Assembly (NCBI RefSeq): GCF_022829385.1
Contig: NZ_JAKSXX010000290.1
Coordinates: 186,001-250,000, forward strand
Direction of reading: 5' to 3'
DNA: 64,000 nucleotides
From: Methylobacterium sp. J-070
GTDB lineage: Bacteria; Pseudomonadota; Alphaproteobacteria; Rhizobiales; Beijerinckiaceae
Part shown: one piece after another, positions 26,884 through 34,922 of the stretch
Layout of the letters: every line of letters starts with the position of its first letter
Position numbering within the stretch: the first letter of the stretch is position 1
Program-made: the position numbers and the translations under genes
The notes under the pieces: generated by a model
What the model was told of the DNA's origin: nothing
The model's database searches: none
Seen by the model: only the letters and a program-made list of their open reading frames with translations

Positions 26884-26911
26884 GATGTCTCGGCATTCAT
26901 GTCGGGACATC
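26884..26911 (+). terminator. Hairpin after the primase gene
   Basis: GATGTCTCGG (26884-26893) pairs with TCGGGACATC (26902-26911), allowing G-T pairs, around an 8-base loop, ten bases after the stop codon. No T-run follows, so it may be an mRNA-stabilising or Rho-dependent end rather than an intrinsic terminator. Confidence 0.45.
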
Positions 26912-27335
26912 ACTCGATCTTCGTAAAGACGTTATCACCTCATCATGGAGGTAAAAGCTTGTTTCAGCCCTCCTGCTTCCTTTCCGAAGGGGTGGTGTAA
27001 GGATGTAAGGTCTACTCCTAATTTTTTGAATGTAAAATTTATTAATTATGTTTAAATACCTTCCTTTGTAATTCTGATGCTTTGGTCAAGACCATCCACC
27101 CCTACACCCCCCCCCTCGAAAAAGCAGGGAGCAAACGACAGTGCACGCTCACCACAGACGGCATAGGGCTGAGGTCCGTCGTCGGACATACCGGCCGCTA
27201 TAACATACATACCCGCTCAAAATCGCGATTTACGGCAGATTGCGCCTGAGATGAATGATCGACCGGACAATCTTGTGCCGAATTCACCTGTGTCCACTTG
27301 AGCGACGAGCGAAAGGAGAATGTCACGGATTGACC
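26912..27335. other. Non-coding stretch
   Basis: About 420 bp between the convergent primase and YihY genes, with an AT-rich block (27010-27075) and a C-run near 27105-27115. No gene was recognised. Confidence 0.4.
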
Positions 27336-28385
27336 CTACGGCGGCCCGACCGTATCCGCAGCGAATGCCTTCCGAGATCCCAACGGCTTTGGTCGGCCAA
27401 CCGTGCTGTCTCTCGCTGTCTGTCGTTCCATCTCGGAGTTCAATTCAGCTCCGAGAAGCACGATCACAATTGAGAGCCAAATCCACGTCATGAATCCGAT
27501 GCCGGCTCCAAGCGATCCGTAGATCCGGTTGTAGCTATCGAATGTCGCCACATAGAGCGAGAACGCCACCGAGGTTCCGACCCAGCCCACAGCTGCAACG
27601 GCGCTGCCCCAGCTAACCCATCTCCATTTGGCAGTCCGACGGCTCGGGCCGTAACGGTATACCAACGAAAGGCCGAGGCTCACGAGGATGAGCAAGGCAG
27701 GCCAGCGTATGATCCGGAGCAACGTGTCCGTTCGCGCCGCCAATCCGATCTGGCTCAGAACGATGGGCAATCCTACGACCATGGCGATGGCCGCGACGGT
27801 CACAAGGGCTCCGCTGAGCGTGAAGAGAAACGTCGTAAGGTAGAGACGGATCAGGGAGCGTTTCTCACGTTCTTTGTAGATGACGTTCAGCGCATCAAAG
27901 AGGGCGTTGACGCCCGAATTGGCGCTCCAGAACGCGATCAAGAAGCTTATCAATGAGGCTGTGCTGAGGGTCCCTGCACCCTGCTTGGCAACGTGTCGGA
28001 GTTGGTCTGCAAAGAGGTCGATAACACCGCTCGGCAGGACACCTTGAAGCACGCTTAAGTGCTGACCGATGACCTCCGGATTGGCGAACAAGCTGTAGAG
28101 CGACACGATCGTCGCGATACCGGGGAACGTGGATAGGAGGGTAAAGAAGGCTACGCCACCAGCCGTGGACAGGACACGATCCTGGGGAACGGCCCAGAAG
28201 ACACGCATAAGAATGTCTCGCCACCCAAGCGCAGGTATCTCCGTTGGCTTCGCCGCAGATCGGCCATGGCCAGGCTCGCGAGCCCGTTCCTGTGCGATCC
28301 TAATCGTTTCCTTGTCGGGAGCACGGGTGCTCACCGACCGCCAATCGTCCCCGTCTGCCTCGTCTGGGCTCATGAGGTAGCTCAC
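27336..28385 (-). CDS. YihY/UPF0761 (BrkB-like) inner-membrane protein
   Basis: This 349-aa protein has a charged cytoplasmic N-terminus of about 60 residues. The YihY domain follows with six membrane spans and the family blocks DRVLSTAGGVAFFTLLSTFP, LISFLIAFWSANSGVNALFD, LNVIYKERE, and near the end YGSLGAGIGFMTWIWLS and VLLGAELNSEMERQT. The family was once mis-called ribonuclease BN; its function is still uncertain, perhaps membrane transport or integrity. GTG at 28385 opens the frame (ATG at 28373 is an alternative). It lies downstream of the DUF2235 gene on the same strand. Confidence 0.9.
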   Translation of the reverse strand: MSYLMSPDEADGDDWRSVSTRAPDKETIRIAQERAREPGHGRSAAKPTEIPALGWRDILMRVFWAVPQDRVLSTAGGVAFFTLLSTFPGIATIVSLYSLFANPEVIGQHLSVLQGVLPSGVIDLFADQLRHVAKQGAGTLSTASLISFLIAFWSANSGVNALFDALNVIYKEREKRSLIRLYLTTFLFTLSGALVTVAAIAMVVGLPIVLSQIGLAARTDTLLRIIRWPALLILVSLGLSLVYRYGPSRRTAKWRWVSWGSAVAAVGWVGTSVAFSLYVATFDSYNRIYGSLGAGIGFMTWIWLSIVIVLLGAELNSEMERQTARDSTVGRPKPLGSRKAFAADTVGPP

Positions 28386-28596
28386 ACCGAGAGACCGGAC
28401 TCCGGTCAGCCTATTGTCGTTCTGGTCGATGGGCTAGCGAACTCGTCAGGTGCCCTCCTTCGGGAGTTCACAGAGCAGAGAGCCTTGACGGGCCAGGGTG
28501 ACCACGAACGGCCGACGGTCAGTTCCAAGTCATAAATTGATCGTAGGCGTCCCAACAGCTTCTGTCTCGCACGTAGGGCCGGGCACCACCTAACTG

Positions 28597-29757
28597 TCAA
28601 TCGACGACCGGTAACCCGGAAAAGCCGTTCGGACCGATGAAGGGTTTCAGGGTCTTGGGCAGGTAAGGCTCCAGCCTGCATAAGCCTTGTTCGTCATTCG
28701 CGCATAGCTGCGCCGGCTTGCCATAGCGTTCAATGACGCTCCTATGCACCATCTCATTGATCGTTTGGATAGGCTCGCCATTCTCATCGACGGGAACAAA
28801 CAGGCTCTCGTTGAGGGCGACATCGCACTTGCGACCGCTAATCTCTCTCAGAGTTGGCCGGAAGTGATCCAGGGCGAACAAGCCGGACGACGAGTTGTGC
28901 GATGGGGCGGTGACGTCCAGGGGGGATGTCGGTAGACAACTCCAATCGAGAGCCAACCCAACAGCTTCCGCTTGCCTGGCGATGAACACGAGAGGAATGT
29001 CCGCAAGCGTTCTGTTCTTATAGCCTCCGCCAACGTCTGCATGGGCACCCGCAAACCAGACTTGCTTGATGGTGACACCTGCCGGCGCGACGCCTGTCCA
29101 GTAAGTGGGAGTAAAGTTATGGCGGTGCTCATCTACCGCCATGGCGTGCACGGCCGTCTTCACGATGGGGGACGGACTCGTATCGTGGAAGGCAAATTTT
29201 TTCTTGTTCGAATCCGTGAGAAGACTGCCAGGTATACCGAGACTGCCGACAGTGTCCCAAACGCCGAGAAATTTGATCGTGACATCGAGATGGAACTCAG
29301 CAGGATCCTTTCCCTCGTCAGCGAGCCACTTTGTAAAAAGCACGGGTGAATGCGGTCTGTCGGTGCGGTAATAAGCCCAGGCGTCCGGTAGGGAGCCGAG
29401 CGACTGCCGTTTCAAGATGCTGCAGGCCGAAATAAGGCCAGATAGACTTCGTGCTGTGAACGCTCCGCGGGAAAAGCCGAAGAGGAAAATTTCATCTCCC
29501 GGAATGTAGTTCTGCGCTATGAACTGGTAGGCCGACCGAATGTTGTCGTCGATACCAAGGCCGGTCGCGCCCTCGACGAAGGTCTCGAGTTTCAGACCAG
29601 TGGTGCCAACACCACGTATATAAAGCACGATTTGCAGCACGCCGCCCGTAGCTTCTGATCCATGAACAGCCCGAGCCATGCGCGCTACATTGGTGTCCTC
29701 AGTCTGGAGGTCGTCATTATTCCAAGTTCCGTCACAGCAGACGACAAGCCGTTTCAT
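28597..29757 (-). CDS. DUF2235 alpha/beta-hydrolase (Tle1/T6SS-phospholipase-like domain)
   Basis: This 386-aa protein is a full DUF2235 domain. The start RLVVCCDGTWNND is the family's N-terminal signature, the nucleophile elbow is GFSRGAFTARSLSGLI, and a late HADVGGGY block carries the probable catalytic histidine/aspartate. The domain occurs in Tle1-type type VI secretion phospholipases and in many stand-alone cytoplasmic proteins. No VgrG, PAAR or immunity gene is adjacent, so a secreted effector role is not supported. GGGAGG lies before the ATG. Confidence 0.92.
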   Translation of the reverse strand: MKRLVVCCDGTWNNDDLQTEDTNVARMARAVHGSEATGGVLQIVLYIRGVGTTGLKLETFVEGATGLGIDDNIRSAYQFIAQNYIPGDEIFLFGFSRGAFTARSLSGLISACSILKRQSLGSLPDAWAYYRTDRPHSPVLFTKWLADEGKDPAEFHLDVTIKFLGVWDTVGSLGIPGSLLTDSNKKKFAFHDTSPSPIVKTAVHAMAVDEHRHNFTPTYWTGVAPAGVTIKQVWFAGAHADVGGGYKNRTLADIPLVFIARQAEAVGLALDWSCLPTSPLDVTAPSHNSSSGLFALDHFRPTLREISGRKCDVALNESLFVPVDENGEPIQTINEMVHRSVIERYGKPAQLCANDEQGLCRLEPYLPKTLKPFIGPNGFSGLPVVD

Positions 29758-30108
29758 CGGAGCCTCCCGCGACTTCCTTACTGGACGACTATCAAAAAAT
29801 TAGCTTCGAAGACTTTACCATCGCCCTACGACACGCGGCAGCGGCGAATTCAATGCATGCTAAGCAAGCGGAAGGAACAAGCAATCGTTGACCATTGAAT
29901 AAAGGCATAGGTGGCGAAAAAATTTCTCACTGGCTCCCGCTTCGCTTGTATTGCTCAGCTTGGGCTGACCGGCTTCGTGAGCTTCCCTATCAGAGGTTTT
30001 GGTTCAAGCCATCCCGTCTCCACATAGCGCACGGGCGCCATTGCACTCGATCGGCCGAATCCGATTACCAGGCAAATCAGCGTCTTTTCGCCCCTGGGTT
30101 GCAATTAG
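29758..30108. other. Non-coding stretch
   Basis: About 350 bp between the divergent DUF2235 gene and the small rightward ORFs. It must hold the DUF2235 promoter. Nothing else was recognised. Confidence 0.4.
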
Positions 30109-30123
30109 TTAACGAATGGTTAA
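30109..30123 (+). promoter_or_regulatory. CtrA-like box TTAA-N7-TTAA
   Basis: TTAA, seven bases (CGAATGG), then TTAA matches the CtrA full-site consensus exactly. It is 34 bp upstream of the ATG of the 58-aa ORF. A near copy with the same inner bases lies before the next small gene. Confidence 0.55.
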
Positions 30124-30157
30124 GCTTGCTACCTACGTAGAAACATAGGGGCAGGCC

Positions 30158-30334
30158 ATGAAACAGGTGATCGCAACCCGCGAGACCAGCTCCGCGGCTT
30201 CTTCACTCATCGCCAAGCCAGTCCATTCTCAGCACGAGGATGAGGTTCACCAGGAGCGCATGCGACGTCTCCACAATGCCCGCGCAAGCCAGCGCGCGGC
30301 CCGAAACCATCGGATCGCTGGGGTATCGCTTTGA
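30158..30334 (+). CDS. Small basic protein (58 aa)
   Basis: A short ORF starting at ATG 30158 behind AGGGGCAGG. The product is hydrophilic, helical and basic toward the end (HQERMRRLHNARASQRAARN), with no membrane segment or known domain. A CtrA-like box lies 34 bp upstream, the same arrangement as at the next small gene. That shared spacing is the main reason to believe it is real. Its function is unknown. Confidence 0.5.
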   Translation: MKQVIATRETSSAASSLIAKPVHSQHEDEVHQERMRRLHNARASQRAARNHRIAGVSL

Positions 30335-30442
30335 CGATCCTCGACCCGGTCACCGGGAAGTTGGTCACGATACAGATCCCACGACCGCGCCCTCAACAAT
30401 CACCAGGCTTCACCGATTCCAGTGACCGACCGTTGCCAAAAC

Positions 30443-30457
30443 CTAATGAATGGTTAA
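30443..30457 (+). promoter_or_regulatory. CtrA-like box (C)TAA-N7-TTAA
   Basis: CTAA, seven bases (TGAATGG), then TTAA has one mismatch from the CtrA consensus. It is 31 bp upstream of the 43-aa ORF, and both boxes are followed by a TACGTAG motif. The repeat of box and downstream motif suggests a shared regulator. Confidence 0.5.
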
Positions 30458-30488
30458 GCTCTTACGTAGTTTGGCTACGGAGGCAACC

Positions 30489-30620
30489 ATGATTCGGATA
30501 CTGCCAACGCAGGATGGCACTTGGACCGTCTATCGAGACAGTCACGCTCTGGTCACCGGCCTAACCCGTCTTCAAGCTGAAAACTATGAAGCCATGATCG
30601 TGCAGAAGGCGCTGGTTTGA
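30489..30620 (+). CDS. Small protein (43 aa)
   Basis: A short ORF with a strong ribosome site (ACGGAGGCAACC-ATG). The product (IRILPTQDGTWTVYRDSHAL, then GLTRLQAENYEAMIVQKAL) looks like a compact beta-hairpin plus helix, such as is common for small Rhizobiales proteins. No named family was recognised. The upstream CtrA-like box is shared with the preceding ORF, which supports a paired role. Confidence 0.5.
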   Translation: MIRILPTQDGTWTVYRDSHALVTGLTRLQAENYEAMIVQKALV

Positions 30621-30704
30621 ACTCGAGACGAGTTCAGTAGTCCAAGTAGGATCGAACGCTTTCAGGTTTCGAGTGTTTATGTGCTGACCTCCGAGGGCCG
30701 GCTC

Positions 30705-30941
30705 ATGAACCTGTTCGTGCCCGATCAACTTTCGATTTTGATGCAAAGGGCGGAAGCGCACGCCCTTCTCGCCACCGAAGCCGCAGCGATCGCATTCGAG
30801 CTTGTGGCCCAGAGACATCTAGCCGAAGCCGTTCTCTTTCGAGCAACGGCTCGCAATCACCGTATCCGACAGCTTGAAATCCTAGCAAGCATCGGCGCCT
30901 TCGAAGCGGTGTCCGACAGCGACGAGACAAGCTGGTCTTAG
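30705..30941 (+). CDS. Small alanine-rich helical protein
   Basis: A 78-aa product from ATG 30705 (GAGGG upstream; the frame is open from a GTG at 30681). It is almost entirely helical and Ala/Glu/Arg-rich (ILMQRAEAHALLATEAAAIA, ATARNHRIRQLEILASIGAF), suggesting a coiled-coil or helical bundle. No family was recognised. It is the last of three small rightward ORFs, facing the integrase gene across a terminator. Confidence 0.5.
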   Translation: MNLFVPDQLSILMQRAEAHALLATEAAAIAFELVAQRHLAEAVLFRATARNHRIRQLEILASIGAFEAVSDSDETSWS

Positions 30942-30990
30942 GCGTTCTGATCGAGCTTTTCCGAGCGCCCCTGAAGGGATGTCGGTCGCG

Positions 30991-31049
30991 CGAAATAGAA
31001 AAGGCTCGGCGGCGTAGGCGAGCAAAGCTAACCCCTACACTGCCGAGCC
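30991..31049 (-). terminator. Terminator downstream of the integrase gene
   Basis: On the minus strand GGCTCGGC (31049-31042) pairs with GCCGAGCC (31010-31003), extended by an inner CCTAC/GTAGG pairing. TTTTCTATTTCG follows the hairpin. It lies about 155 bp past the integrase stop. Confidence 0.65.
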
Positions 31050-31204
31050 GGACAATAACGGTGAAGCGATCAACGCCTTGCCTTGGTGATTCAACGGCGA
31101 AGCTCGGCGAAGGTTCACTGGCTCAACTACCAGGTCGGCTGCCGAACACCCTTCAGTGAGGCTAGACCCTCAACCCAGATTGTGCGCTGCCTGGCTCAGA
31201 CCTT

Positions 31205-32209
31205 CTAGTTGTCCCCGGCGATGCGAGCTTGTGCCAACTTCATAGCCACCGCCTCAGCCCTGGGATGGGTGTAGCGGAAGAGCATGGCTGGAGTCCTGTG
31301 CCCGCTCACCATGGCAACCTCAGGCACACTCAAGCCTGCTTCAAAAAGCCGCGATACAGCCTCATGCCTCAGATCGTGGAAGCGTAGCCCTGAAAGCCCA
31401 GCCCTCTTCCTTGCACGTTGCCAAGCCAGCCTGACCGCGTTGGCTGTCACAGGAAAAATCCGATCACCGGTTCGCTCCATGCCGGTTAGCGTCTCAACCG
31501 CCACAGGGGAAAGCGGGACTGTGCGAGGATGGCCGTTCTTCGTCCTGCTCACCCTCATTGTCCGGGTCGTCAGTTCTACGTCCTTCCATACGACGGAGAG
31601 AAGCTCACCCCTCCGCATCCCTGTCTCAACGGCAAGGGTAATGAATGGCCGTAGATACCAAGCCGACGGGGAATTCAGGGCTTCGCTGATTCGTTCACTA
31701 TCTCCAGCCAAGAGCCGTCTGTCGCGAGGCTTCGCTTCGTTGGGAAGCTTGACTAGCTTGATCGGGTTGTTCGGGAGGTTGATCCCCCATTCACCGATGG
31801 CTATCTCCAGGCAGTGACGTAGGACGGCTAGCTCTCGCCTGACCGATCCTGCCTTCACTTTACCCAGCCGTTCATCCCGGTAGGCGGCAAACCGCTCAGC
31901 GGTGAGGCTGTCGAGTTGAACTGTAGCGAGTTGGTGACGCAGAAAGGCGGTGAGGACGATCGCCTCGTTCTTACCGCTACGCTTACGAGGGGTGACCTCA
32001 TCCCGGTAACGGGCGACGATCGCACCCAAAGTGACGGGTGGTATCGAGGTCACCTTGGCTGGAAGGTCACCCCGCTCGGCCTGTAGCTCCATTTGCCGAG
32101 CCCATGCCTGAGCGTCAGCCTTGAGCGTAAACGTCCTGCTGATTGGAGGAGTGCCGACGCGCCTTACCTGAGCCTGCCACTTATCGTTTCGCTTCCTGAG
32201 CGTAGCCAT
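31205..32209 (-). CDS. Tyrosine site-specific integrase of the island
   Basis: The protein is 334 aa. The N-terminal arm and SAM-like core-binding region (about 1-165) are followed by the catalytic domain with Arg199 (TGMRRGELL), Lys in RTKNGHPR, His278/Arg281 (HDLRH), His304 (SGHRTPAM) and Tyr313 (RYTHP), so all catalytic residues are present. The gene lies 100 bp from the right tRNA-Thr copy and reads away from it, as expected for a tRNA-targeting integrase. GTGAC motifs just upstream may be its binding sites. No excisionase was recognised. Confidence 0.95.
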   Translation of the reverse strand: MATLRKRNDKWQAQVRRVGTPPISRTFTLKADAQAWARQMELQAERGDLPAKVTSIPPVTLGAIVARYRDEVTPRKRSGKNEAIVLTAFLRHQLATVQLDSLTAERFAAYRDERLGKVKAGSVRRELAVLRHCLEIAIGEWGINLPNNPIKLVKLPNEAKPRDRRLLAGDSERISEALNSPSAWYLRPFITLAVETGMRRGELLSVVWKDVELTTRTMRVSRTKNGHPRTVPLSPVAVETLTGMERTGDRIFPVTANAVRLAWQRARKRAGLSGLRFHDLRHEAVSRLFEAGLSVPEVAMVSGHRTPAMLFRYTHPRAEAVAMKLAQARIAGDN

Positions 32210-32227
32210 CTTGCTGCATCCTGTCGC

Positions 32228-32245
32228 TGTGACCAGAACGTGACA
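32228..32245. promoter_or_regulatory. GTGAC motifs near the integrase start
   Basis: TGTGACC (32228-32234) and CGTGACA (32239-32245) lie between the integrase start and the right repeat. They echo the TGTGACA cluster at the other end of the island (9516-9548). An arm-type binding role is inferred from the two-ended placement. Confidence 0.35.
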
Positions 32246-32308
32246 GGAAGACTATCGAAGCTACTCAGCGAACAGATTGGCAGCTAAACCATTGTAATAC
32301 CTGATAAA

Positions 32309-32433
32309 ATGGTGCTGCGAGAGAGGATTGAACTCTCGACCTCTTCATTACCAATGAAGTGCTCTACCACTGAGCTACCGCAGCAGGTGACCGGGACGCC
32401 CCCGCGGGGGCCGGTCCGACCGGTCGAGTGGGG
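32309..32433. repeat. Right copy of the 125-bp direct repeat (attR side of the island)
   Basis: This copy is identical to 9283-9407. Its upstream side (beyond 32433) is backbone DNA, so it keeps the native 5' context of tRNA-Thr, while its 3' side is island sequence with TTTT right after the CCA end. Confidence 0.95.
32310..32384 (-). tRNA. tRNA-Thr (anticodon GGT), right copy
   Basis: The sequence is identical to the tRNA at 9284-9358, with an encoded CCA end and anticodon GGT. Because its upstream DNA is backbone, this copy should retain the ancestral promoter. Both copies appear functional. Confidence 0.96.
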
Positions 32434-32485
32434 CCATAACGGATCGCCGCCGCCTTGGCAACGCCGCGTTCCGCAACCGCGCGCT

Positions 32486-32920
32486 TTAGGTGCGGCAGGC
32501 GGCGCGGATGATGGCGGCGAGCCCCGGCTCGGACACCGCCTCGGCGGCCTCGGCGGGCGTGAACCAGCGCAGCTCGCGCTGGTGCTCCTCCGGAAAATGC
32601 TTCAGCTGCTTGCGCACCTTCAGCGGGAACACCTTCACCTGGCACAGGACCGCGTCGAGGTTCTTCAGGCGCTTCTGATAGAGATAATGGCCGATCGGTC
32701 GCTTGCCGACGGCCCCGCGCAGGCCCGCCTCCTCGAAGGCCTCGCGGGCGGCGGCCTGGAAGGGCTTGCGGCCCTTCATCGGCCATCCCTTGGGAATCAC
32801 CCAGCGCCGGCTCTCCCGCGACGTCACCAGCAGGATCTTGGGCTTGCCGTCCCGTCCGTGCCGGAACGGCAAGGCGCCGACCTGCCGCCGCGGCTCGCTG
32901 TCCTCCTCGACGATCGTCAC
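32486..32920 (-). CDS. Nudix hydrolase (DIPP-like)
   Basis: This 144-aa protein has the start RRQVGALPFR typical of diphosphoinositol-polyphosphate-type Nudix enzymes and the Nudix box GWPMKGRKPFQAAAREAFEEAGL. The REAFEEAGL core is intact. The glutamate of the GX5E part is arginine, a substitution often seen in this alphaproteobacterial subgroup. Members hydrolyse nucleoside or inositol pyrophosphates or dinucleoside polyphosphates. It starts with GTG at 32920. It is the first backbone gene right of the island, with no operon partner. Confidence 0.88.
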   Translation of the reverse strand: MTIVEEDSEPRRQVGALPFRHGRDGKPKILLVTSRESRRWVIPKGWPMKGRKPFQAAAREAFEEAGLRGAVGKRPIGHYLYQKRLKNLDAVLCQVKVFPLKVRKQLKHFPEEHQRELRWFTPAEAAEAVSEPGLAAIIRAACRT

Positions 32921-33162
32921 GGCCGCACCGCGCGGCGCCGAATCCCCGCCGGACCCGAGCGGGCCGCGTGCATGGCCGGAACGTGAGCAGGGAGTCGGAT
33001 GATCGGATCCTCGGTCGGCGACGACACGCGCACGCTACACAGTACCGAACGTCCAATAAATGCGGATCGTCGCAGCGCGCGACATGAATATGGGATGATG
33101 CCGTAGCGGCGACGCCGCAGATCCATCCGCAGCGCCGGGGAGGGGCGCTGCGGAGCGGCCGG

Positions 33163-34797
33163 CTAGCCGATCCTGCGCACCGCCTGCCCGGCGGCCGCTG
33201 GCGCCGCCGCCGCCATCCCGGCCGAAACGGGATCCGTCCCGGCAACCTTGGCTCCGGCCGGCGCCGCGGGGGCGAGGGAAGGAACGGGCATGGCGGGCAC
33301 GGACACGGCAGGCGCGGGCATGGCGGGCGCGGGCGCGGCAGGAACAGATGCGGATGGTACAGGCACGGCAGGCGCGGTCGAGGGCATCGCGGCCTTCGGC
33401 CCGGCGGAGGTCGATGCGGCCGGTGCCGGCGCGGCCCCCATCGGACCGGCCGGGACCAGGGCGACCGCTGCGGCGTCCGGCTCGGGATCCAAAGCGGGTC
33501 CGGCGGGCGCCAGGGTGTTCGGCGGCTCGCGCCACGCGAAGGCGTCCAGGCGCCCGGTGACCGGCGAGACCGGGGCCCAGGTGTCGGAGGCGATGCCATC
33601 GGCGATCCACAGGGGATCGCGCGGGGCGCGGGCGGCGCGGGCGAGCCACTCGCGGGCCTGACCGGACGCCGCGCCGTGCTCGGCCTCCTCGATCGCCGCC
33701 ATCATCAGGCAGGCCCGCACGGTCGGACGATCGGAGAGCAGCGGCTTCACGGCCTCCCGGGCCCGGCCGTAATCCCGGGCGTCGAGGGCGGCCTGTCCCA
33801 CGGCGAGCCGGGATTCCGGATCCCACGAGGACAGCTTGGCGAGGGTCTCGGCCCGGGCGAGGCGGTCGCGGACCGAGTCGCCGGGGCGCAGGCCGAGATA
33901 GACCTTGGCGAGGTCGGGATGGGGATTGGCCTTCCACGCCGCTTCCACGATGCGGGCGGCCTTCTTCAGGTCGCCCCGGCGGGCGAGAAGCCGGCCGGCG
34001 ATGCAGGCGGCCGGGACGAGGTCGGGGGCGAGCTTGACCGCCTGCAGCACGCGCTCCGTGGCGAGTTCGGGTTCCCCGGCCTCGTGCTCGCCGGCGATCG
34101 CCGTCAGCAGCACGGCCCGCTGCCGCCGCGCGCTCGCCTTGTCGATCAGGCCGAGCGACGAGCGCCGCTCGATCGTGTCCAGGGCCGCGCCCCAGTCGCC
34201 GTCCGCGCTCTGCGCCTCCAGGAGCGCGTCGTTGGCCCAGGTGACGCTCGGGGCGAGGCGGGCGGCCTCCGTGGCGTAGGCGCGCGCGGCGCTGTCGTCC
34301 TCCCGGCGCCGGGCCTCGACGAACAGCCCGCGCAGGCCCAGCACCCGCGTCTCCGGGTCGTCGACCATCCGCTGGAAGGCGCTCTCGGCGGCATCCCGGT
34401 CGCCGGAGATCTGCGCCGCCTGGGCCTTGAGCAGGAGGGTGAGCGGCTCGGTGCCGAGGAGCCGCTCGGCATCGCCGGCGAAGCGCCGGGCCGCCAGGGG
34501 ATCGCCCGAGCCCACCGCCACCATGCCGCGCGAGAGCGCCGAGAGACCCTTGGCGCGGCGGCGCTCGGCGGAGCCCCGGACCAGCGCCTCGGGCAGGCCG
34601 ATCACGCCGCGCACGATCGCCCAGAGCAGGCCCAGGACGATCGCGGCGGCGATCACCCCGACCAGGGCGACCGCCAGGCTCGTGCCGATCTGGTAGCCGT
34701 TCCACACGACGGTGACGGTGCCGGGCCTGTCGGCGATCCAGACCGCCCCGAAGGCGGCGAGTGCGAGCAGGGCCAGGAAGGCGAGGGCGCGCCACAT
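33163..34797 (-). CDS. hemY: HemY-like TPR membrane protein
   Basis: The protein is 544 aa. Two N-terminal membrane helices (WRALAFLALLALAAFGAVWI and VALVGVIAAAIVLGLLWAIV) form the HemY_N region. About 300 residues of TPR-like helical pairs follow (ALSRGMVAVGSGDPLAARRF; LLLKAQAAQISGDRDAAESA). The end is a long Pro/Ala-rich tail (from about residue 430) of low complexity. HemY proteins are inner-membrane partners of late haem biosynthesis enzymes with no known catalytic activity. It follows the HemD/mitofilin ORF on the same strand, the usual alphaproteobacterial hemD-mitofilin-hemY order. Confidence 0.88.
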   Translation of the reverse strand: MWRALAFLALLALAAFGAVWIADRPGTVTVVWNGYQIGTSLAVALVGVIAAAIVLGLLWAIVRGVIGLPEALVRGSAERRRAKGLSALSRGMVAVGSGDPLAARRFAGDAERLLGTEPLTLLLKAQAAQISGDRDAAESAFQRMVDDPETRVLGLRGLFVEARRREDDSAARAYATEAARLAPSVTWANDALLEAQSADGDWGAALDTIERRSSLGLIDKASARRQRAVLLTAIAGEHEAGEPELATERVLQAVKLAPDLVPAACIAGRLLARRGDLKKAARIVEAAWKANPHPDLAKVYLGLRPGDSVRDRLARAETLAKLSSWDPESRLAVGQAALDARDYGRAREAVKPLLSDRPTVRACLMMAAIEEAEHGAASGQAREWLARAARAPRDPLWIADGIASDTWAPVSPVTGRLDAFAWREPPNTLAPAGPALDPEPDAAAVALVPAGPMGAAPAPAASTSAGPKAAMPSTAPAVPVPSASVPAAPAPAMPAPAVSVPAMPVPSLAPAAPAGAKVAGTDPVSAGMAAAAPAAAGQAVRRIG

Positions 34798-34922
34798 GGG
34801 ATCAGTGTCTCCTGTCGGCGGCCGGCGAACGACCGTCGCGGGGGGCGGGAGGGGCGGCGCGCCTGCGCGTCCGCCCGGGGAGATCGCGGCCGCGCCGTGC
34901 GCGGATCGGAGCCGTCACCGGC

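Larger units (their letters stand above)
9283..32433. mobile_element. tRNA-Thr-integrated genomic island of about 23 kb
   Basis: Two identical 125-bp repeats that include tRNA-Thr bound the region. A tyrosine integrase sits just inside the right repeat, reading away from the tRNA, which is the usual arrangement for tRNA-targeting integrases. A P4-type primase/helicase (24718-26874), MucR and XRE regulators, pseudogene fragments and AT-rich cargo are inside. No relaxase, type IV secretion, capsid or terminase genes are seen. This suggests an integrative mobilisable or satellite-like element, or a degraded one, rather than a conjugative element or prophage. Confidence 0.9.

Noticed and set aside
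28597..29757. DUF2235 protein as a type VI secretion effector
   Set aside because: No VgrG, PAAR, adaptor or immunity gene is adjacent, and stand-alone DUF2235 proteins are frequent in non-T6SS contexts.
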